Position numbers and translations under genes: made by a program. From contig CM046866.1 of NCBI GenBank assembly GCA_025617745.1, forward strand, positions 18,111,725-18,175,724: DNA of 64,000 nt, read 5' to 3'. The notes beneath the pieces are model-generated. The model saw only the letters and a program-made list of their open reading frames with translations. It made no database searches and was not told where the DNA came from. Positions 58,244 through 64,000 of the stretch are shown piece by piece. Source of the stretch: Heliocidaris erythrogramma (Eukaryota > Echinodermata > Echinoidea > Camarodonta > Echinometridae). Positions within the stretch are counted from its first letter, which is position 1; every line of letters starts with the position of its first letter.

Positions 58244-60376
58244 ATTTGATTGAACATGCACACCAAGTTCAAGTGCAATTCAAACACAGTCGACCTGTTA
58301 ATCGGGTGACATTGCAAATACCTTGGATTGCCCAAATTGTCAATTTCCACTTTTCGATTGAAGACAGGAATTTAGATGTTGAGCATTAGGGGTTAGTCTG
58401 CAAGCACAGAGTTGAAAATGACTCGAAGTTGACTTGAGTAAAGTCTAAACCAGCTTCACAATGGTAGCGTTAAAATCACTTTAGAGGTGCATACAATTGA
58501 GGGTGTTTGTATCTTTTAGTCTATAGCCTGTATAGTTCAGACTCTGTGTTATGTGGTGTAAATGACAGCTGTTGTGCCTGCAAACTAATTTGGGGCAGGA
58601 AAGCACCCCCAGTTTTAGTTTAATAGAAAGCTTAATTGGGCACATATCCCTACAGGATAGGGGTCTTTAAATGTGGTTCATTTCCTCTTGGTTGGGAGGG
58701 GGTTTTCCCCTTCTCATAAGTGGTAGTCTATTTATGAGGGGCTGTTTTTATGTCTCGCTGGGTCTTCCATTGTATAAGCTTGGACAAGAGCCATAATGAA
58801 AGTCAAAGTCTTTTTAAATGTTTTTGTCACTAATTAATGAAATGAAAACTTTGTGTTCTCTCTTTTCAAGTCATGTGGCTTTTTTGGCTTGCAGGATCTC
58901 TAAATTAAGAATGAGATAGCTAACAGACAAAACTTTAAAGTAGAACACTAATGATTTTAAATATTGGCTTAATACTTATTATTGCATAGATGGCATAAAT
59001 TAAACAAGGTTATCCAAATTTAAAGCTTGGAAACATTTGAATTAATGATTATTATCAATTATAAAACGGTAAAATACAGCCCCCGATATAGCAGCTGAAA
59101 AGCTCCTTGAACGCTGCTGAGATGTGTGACGACACAAGAGGGGCGAGTCCTGTCTAAGCAGACGATGTCCCATAACATTATACACATTTTTCAGTGCCTG
59201 TTTTGTCATCTCCTCTTCACTTATTTCTCTTACTTGACTAGCGTCAGTCTTAATGTTAGTCTGTTGCCTCACTCTTAACTTCGTGTATGGTATTATTTTG
59301 ATGAAAAATGCAGCGTTAAAAAAATAAAGGAATCAGTCACTTGTAAACAAAATAAGACGCCATTGTATTTTCAGCTGCTTGCACCGGGGCATGTTCGGCG
59401 TTTCAAGAGGGAACGAATACCATCCAGCTATTATTCGGAGGGCTTTTCAATTTGAAAATGGGGTTTATTTCATTGATCATTGACCCTTCTCCTGTGTATT
59501 TACAATCAAACGGTTTTAGTTATCAGAATCAGTTCACTTTCCCTTTTAGAATGGTGTGAAATAAGGTCATGTTTAAATGTACCAAACTCTTTATAATTTG
59601 ATAAATAATTGCATTGCAATTACGCTCATTCATTATAGGACGTCGTCTGCTTAAGCAGGATCGATCCCTCGTATGACGACATCAAAACATCGCTATATTT
59701 CTGGCGAATCCTCGGATATTCCACATGCTGAGAAGAGCTTTTATTTATGTTGTTTTTATAATCATCATATACGCAGTTGACATAAAACTTATACGATTGC
59801 CATCTGTAAGCTTCCCAATTTCTAGTGATACATTAATTGCCATATTTGTGATTTTCTTGAGTGTTCTACTTTAATAAATAACTGTCTGTGGAGAAGAGTC
59901 AAACTATTTTCTTTTTCTACTCAGGAATATTTAATGAATCATCCTTATATTATATTTAAGTTGGATATTTACCTGTAAACCCTAGAGGAGTGGATGATTT
60001 TTTTTAAAATCATACTACATCCTAGTATTATCTTAATAGGATGTTGTGTAAATGTCTATAAATGATTCATTTTATGATGTTTCCATCTTAGAACTTATTC
60101 TGAAGATTGGTCTTCAAAAATTTTCCGTAAGTCAGGTCCAACCACTTAATTCATTCATCCATATGTTTGAGCTTGAATTCTTGGTAAATATCGGATGATA
60201 TTTTTCGAAAACACAGCATCTTGTTCATTTTATGAGATACATTTAAGCTGTTCATAAACTTCAATAGTAGATATTTCTGTAAAACTTCCCAGTAGTCCCC
60301 AAACATCAATCTATCATGGACAATGCATTAGAACAGACAGTCAAGCATCCTATTTGGAATATTATTCTCTTTACAG

Positions 60377-60520
60377 ACTCTGAATTTCATCCCAGACCAG
60401 GATTCTTTCTATGACATCACTGATGCTTTAGAGGTGCAGGGTATGGAGAAGGTTACACAGAGGCTTACGGGCCGGTCCGGAACAGATCTAGATCTCATGG
60501 AACAGATCCGCATCTACGAG
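60377..60520 (+). CDS. FHOD: FHOD-type formin, FH3-domain exon 6 (last in window)
   Basis: Exon of 144 bp, exactly 48 codons, after acceptor ctttacag and before a strong donor gtaaga. It encodes TLNFIPDQDSFYDITDALEV, then QGMEKVTQRLTGRSGTDLDL and MEQIRIYE. The motif PDQDxFYD and the ending GTDLDLxEQxxIYE are hallmarks of the end of the FHOD FH3 domain. Both flanking introns are phase 0. The next conserved segment in relatives (an acidic KHEDGDE-type stretch) was not found before 64000, so the gene continues outside the window. Confidence 0.95.
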
Positions 60521-60809
60521 GTAAGAAAAGAGCTTATAAATCTCAGACCCTTCATTGATCATGTATCATAGTTTTCTAAGCTAGTGCTGAATAAATAGGA
60601 AAGTGAAACATGAATGTTAAATCATCTGTTAGATTTCCAGAAGGAGAATAGTCTGAAGCAATAGCAATGTCAAACTATCCAATCATTGATCTTTTTAGTA
60701 TCAGGGTACCAACTGCTACCCTTAGTATGTTCATCTCCCTATAGTCCTTTTTCTGGACCCACTTATCCTTTTGATAAAAAAACTACTACCAACACATCAC
60801 TGCCAATGT

Positions 60810-60886
60810 CTTCATCATCTTCATCATCACCATCATCACCATCATTATCATCACCATCATCATACTATCATCACCATCATCATTAA

Positions 60887-60927
<41 letters not shown>

Positions 60928-61010
60928 CCACCACCACCATCAACACCATCATGATCATGACGATCTTCATAATCACCACCACCACCACCACCACCACCAC
61001 CACCACCATG
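60810..61010 (+). repeat. (CATCAT/CACCAC)n microsatellite
   Basis: Imperfect ATC repeat turning into ACC repeat. The His-, Ile- or Met/Val-rich frames are artefacts. Confidence 0.95.
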
Positions 61011-61476
61011 CCTGTCATTCTCATTACCATCACCACCTTCATCATCAGCATAAGCATCTTCACTTTACAGTTTGCTTCATACCCTCTTTCATATCCATAG
61101 CCCCTCACTGACAGAATCATGTCCCTCATTTCCTTCGCATTCTTATACCACCTGCCCACGCTCTTTCTCCCATTTAATACTTTGAAAGATATTTTGGTCT
61201 CTATCCTTTTACCTGGATTTCTTATAATTTTCACCTATATTATTCACAGCCCAAATAAGGGTAATTGGGCCACCGGTCCATGGCTCTGACGAAAAGAAGA
61301 ACTTATCAAGACGTTGTATGAGTAATAGATTCCAGTTCGTTGGCTGGTGGATCTCTTATCTCATTATAATAGTACCCCCTCTCTTGGGAAGTGAACGAGG
61401 ATGGGTTCATTATAGGAAACCGGGTGACAAAGGTTTCCAAAACAAGAGGCGAGAAATGTTGGGAGCTTTTGTTTTA

Positions 61477-61612
61477 AGGCCACAATTGGGAAAGGTTAAT
61501 CTGTGTGTGTCGAGCCCTGGCACAGCACTATTGTCCTTAATATAAGGCCATAATTAGGAAAGGTGCATCTGTGTGTGTTCGAGCCCCGGCACAGCACTTT
61601 GTCCTTTAATCA
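61477..61612 (+). repeat. Duplicated tRNA-SINE-like block
   Basis: AAGGCCACAATTGGGAAAGG, then TGTGTGTCGAGCCCTGGCAC and AGCAC, is repeated about 68 bp later as AAGGCCATAATTAGGAAAGG, then GTGTTCGAGCCCCGGCACAG. GTTCGAGCCCC resembles a polymerase III B box, so this may be part of a tRNA-derived SINE. No clear A box or acceptor stem was found. Confidence 0.4.
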
Positions 61613-62757
61613 AGACATCAGTCTGCATTTACCGCTCTCAACCCAGGGGATTACAGGTAGGATTCATTCTTTAGAATTTACAGGGTGGTGTTTAGGGTTA
61701 CCCGAGCTGAAGACGAGATCATTATTTCCAAAACTCTTTGGAAGAACGTAAGGTCATTATATCATCATGTCATGTGCGCTATACTAAAACAGAGTATCGT
61801 TGTTATTGTTGTCTACAGTTTTTCAATAATTATAGATCTGTTGAGACAGTCTATTCTGATCCTTTCTCTGTCAAATCAGAACAAAGTTTAGGAATGTAAC
61901 CCATTTTGTTCACCTCAAAGGTGTTTGCAAATCTCATAAGGTAAGTATATCATCTAATCAAAATTTGGTTTTCTAAACGTTCTCCATGACTTGTTCTTAT
62001 CAGCAACAAGTCATAAAAGAAACATACTTGTTGTCAAAACTCTTGTCAACATTGTGCAAGTAAATATGATACCTTGTCATGGCCATTGCAAAGAATAATG
62101 ATATCTTTAACATGGAGGAACTTTGACATTGGGTTCAAGCAGACAAGAATTGATATTAGCAGACAAGGTGTAAACAGCTCAAATCACAGCATATCACAGA
62201 AATCAAGAGCAATGATGGCAGCTCGCGATAACCTTGCTGTGATGCCCGCCCTATGAATGTCAGAGAGAAGTTTATCAGTGATATGATGAACATCCTAACA
62301 GGCCTCAAGTTACGAGCATACCAGGGGTGAAACCTGGGTTATGATGGGGTGCTGAAATAGACCTCAAAATTATCCTGAAGTCGACCTCAAATATCCTAAA
62401 AATTGTCACAGATATTGTGGTCAGCACAAGCCACATTCACATTGCTTGCTGATTCATTAACTTCAAGAAGATTGACTTCAGGGGGATAAGACTACATAAA
62501 ATTACTGTATTGTTTACATTTTCAAATCTTCTTGAAAAAATAATACAGAATGGAACCGAAGGGAATATGACAAAAAATACTTCCATAGCAAACTATATCA
62601 GTATGTTAGCCATGAAAGGTGACTTGCATGTCAGCTTGATTCCAAAATATTGCAAGGACTTTTCTTAGATTGATTCTAAATAGAAAGATATGAACATACA
62701 TGTAGATAAATAATTTCTTGGTCCTACAAAATTTCAATATGGCACGAAAAAGAGACA

Positions 62758-62797
62758 TGATAACGAAGCTTTTCGACCTGCACTCATCAGGTTATCA
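62758..62797 (-). ncRNA. Hammerhead-ribozyme-like motif (left arm)
   Basis: Identical to the motif at 63040-63079 but on the minus strand, as expected from the palindrome. Confidence 0.3.
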
Positions 62798-63039
62798 CGC
62801 AGGTATATAACAAATTACTTGAAATCAACTACCCTATATTATACTCGATGAACCTGGACGCAACCCAGACGTTTACGCTTTCTGGAAGCCGCCTACATTC
62901 AATCGCACGAACCCCTTCTGTGCAGACAAAAGGAGTTCGTCCAAGCTTTGCGATTGTTCTGAAATTACATCGTCTGGGTTGCGTCCGGGTTCATCGAGTA
63001 TAATATAGTTGATTTCAAGTAATTTGTTATATACCTGTG

Positions 63040-63079
63040 TGATAACCTGATGAGTGCAGGTCGAAAAGCTTCGTTATCA
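63040..63079 (+). ncRNA. Hammerhead-ribozyme-like motif (right arm)
   Basis: Order: TGATAAC (stem I), CTGATGA (63047-63053), GTGCAGGTC in the stem II position, GAA, AAG/CTT (stem III, no loop), C, GTTATCA (stem I, 7 perfect pairs). Core residues and the cleavage-site context (UUC) fit a type I hammerhead. Stem II pairs only at its closing G-C. The mirror copy is at 62758-62797 on the minus strand. Confidence 0.3.
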
Positions 63080-63699
63080 TGTCTCTCTTTCGTGCCATAT
63101 ACATGTAGATGAAGATTAACTAGGATAAATAGAAATGGAAGCTAAAAGCATCTCCCAATAGGCTATTTCACTAGATGTTACTTACTTGAAGTTATAGAAC
63201 TATTTGAAGACTTCACTTTTGGAGAGTGAGATCATCAGATAAAGAGTTTGTTACCTACATCCTGGTATATTTCAGATTATGTTTAATGTCTCTCTCATAT
63301 CCAGGGTTCATCATTAATTATTCCTCCACCTCTCACCCTCATCACCACTCTTACAAACTCATCCCCAGGGGGTATTGATGTTGATTGTAATGTTAGCCAG
63401 TATGTGCACCTCCGTTTAATTGGGTCTTCCCCCCATGAGGTTTGGCAGGTGAAGACAGGACAGCCCCTCTTAACCCATAGAATACCACTCCTCTTGTTGT
63501 CTCTCTATGTCGTGTGTTTTGGAGCAGGGAAAGGGTTAATGTCATCTCATTATTGTTTTTAAGTTCCTTCCAGAATAAGCCAGAATGTTCACAGATTTCT
63601 TCCTGTCCAGTCGAAAATCAAGTGCAGATAAGGTCGAGGGGTTTAATGACCTCTGAAAGTATTTGTGATGCTGGAGATGTAAAAATATTACGCTCAAAT

Positions 63700-63900
63700 C
63701 TTACCCCACCCCTCTGCCTCTCTCTCCGCCCCTCTATTTCTAACTTGCTCAGCTCTCTCTCCCTTTCTCTCCCCTTTCTTTCTCTCTCTCTCTCCCTCTC
63801 CCTCTATTTCCCTTCTCTCTCCCTTTCTTCTCTCTCTCTCTCTCTCTCCTTCCCACTCTCCTCCTCTCCTTTTCTCCCTCTCATTGTCTCTTTTGGTCTT
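63700..63900 (+). repeat. (CT)n-rich polypyrimidine tract
   Basis: Imperfect CTCTCT/CCCT repeat. The Ser/Leu-rich open frame across it (63514-63951) is an artefact. Confidence 0.9.
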
Positions 63901-64000
63901 TTTAATCTTTTTTCCTTCTTGTTTTACTTTTCATCTTTAATTATCAATTGATCCCATACCTACCTAACCTCTTTTCTTTCCTAAAGGCATATTGTGATAA

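Larger units (their letters stand above)
48433..60376. other. FHOD intron with nested MITEs
   Basis: 11.9 kb without recognised exons. Dense in MITEs, including three nested insertions (48989-49945, 56641-57156, 58001-58243), a promoter-motif-bearing MITE (54690-55087), (TCC)n (52866-52990), a local duplication (53168-53410) and a triple CTACTGTGCAAAT near 55667-55705. Confidence 0.6.
62737..63100. mobile_element. Near-perfect palindromic element, arms about 130 bp
   Basis: Left arm 62737-62871 and right arm 62971-63100 are complementary almost throughout (one 5-bp indel and a few substitutions), from ATATGGCACGAAA to GCAACCCAGACG. The 99-bp centre folds again (ACGAACCCC/GGAGTTCGT, AATCGCA/TGCGATT). 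Each arm carries a hammerhead-like motif, on opposite strands. No ORF. Confidence 0.9.
60521..64000. other. FHOD intron, continues beyond the window
   Basis: Begins with donor gtaaga. It holds (ATC/CAC)n at 60810-61010, a duplicated B-box-like block (61477-61612), the palindrome 62737-63100 and a (CT)n-rich tract (63700-63900). The next FHOD exon was not found. Confidence 0.6.

Noticed and set aside
60771-61234. His/Ile-rich and Met/Val-rich frames
   Set aside because: Translations of the ATC/ACC microsatellite on the two strands.
60521-64000. Next FHOD exon after 60520
   Set aside because: No segment with the expected acidic post-FH3 sequence and splice sites was found; the last bases of the window (CATATTGTGATAA) give no supportable exon.

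Overview
This is a gene-poor, AT-rich animal genomic window with no bacterial features. The repeat content (poly-G-flanked transposon ends, many palindromic MITEs, a foldback element with tandem-repeat arms, LINE/SINE 3' ends with short tandem tails) suggests a marine deuterostome. An echinoderm, probably a sea urchin, is my best guess; this rests on general sequence style and not on a database match.

The one confidently identified gene is on the plus strand: an FHOD-type formin (relatives FHOD1/FHOD3). Six internal coding exons (14322-14389, 35134-35239, 36661-36755, 45850-45961, 48341-48432, 60377-60520) have good splice sites and phases that join perfectly. They give 205 residues, essentially the whole FH3 (armadillo-like) domain. 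The FH1, FH2 and C-terminal parts must lie beyond 64000. The N-terminal GTPase-binding-domain exons were not found in the window. Instead, 12215-12556 looks like an alternative promoter and first exon. It has a TATA-like box, an initiator, an ATG preceded by an in-frame stop, and a GT donor in exactly the phase needed to join exon 14322. That would make an FHOD isoform that starts directly at FH3. A possible divergent minus-strand first exon (12006-12065) sits just upstream.

Layout: 1-12000 is non-coding, with a hAT-like DNA transposon relic (1576-2792, carrying one minus-strand zinc-finger exon), MITEs, a pyrimidine minisatellite (5199-5829) and a LINE 3' end (about 9006). 12006-14389 is the putative promoter, first exon and first FH3 exon. 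14390-35133 is a 20.7-kb intron holding a 5.2-kb foldback element (22694-27868). 35134-36755 holds two exons. 36756-45849 is an intron with internal duplications and a transposon (44545-45790) whose 170-bp tandem repeats carry clusters of AGGTCA nuclear-receptor half-sites and end about 60 bp before the next exon. 45850-48432 holds two exons. 48433-60376 is an intron with nested MITEs. After exon 60377-60520, the rest is intron with a near-perfect palindrome (62737-63100) carrying hammerhead-ribozyme-like motifs.

Most of the sequence is mobile-element debris inside one large cytoskeletal gene. The notable observations are the putative FH3-only isoform, the receptor-site repeat array next to an exon, the foldback element, several MITE-in-MITE nestings, and the ribozyme-like motifs shared by two unrelated repeats.
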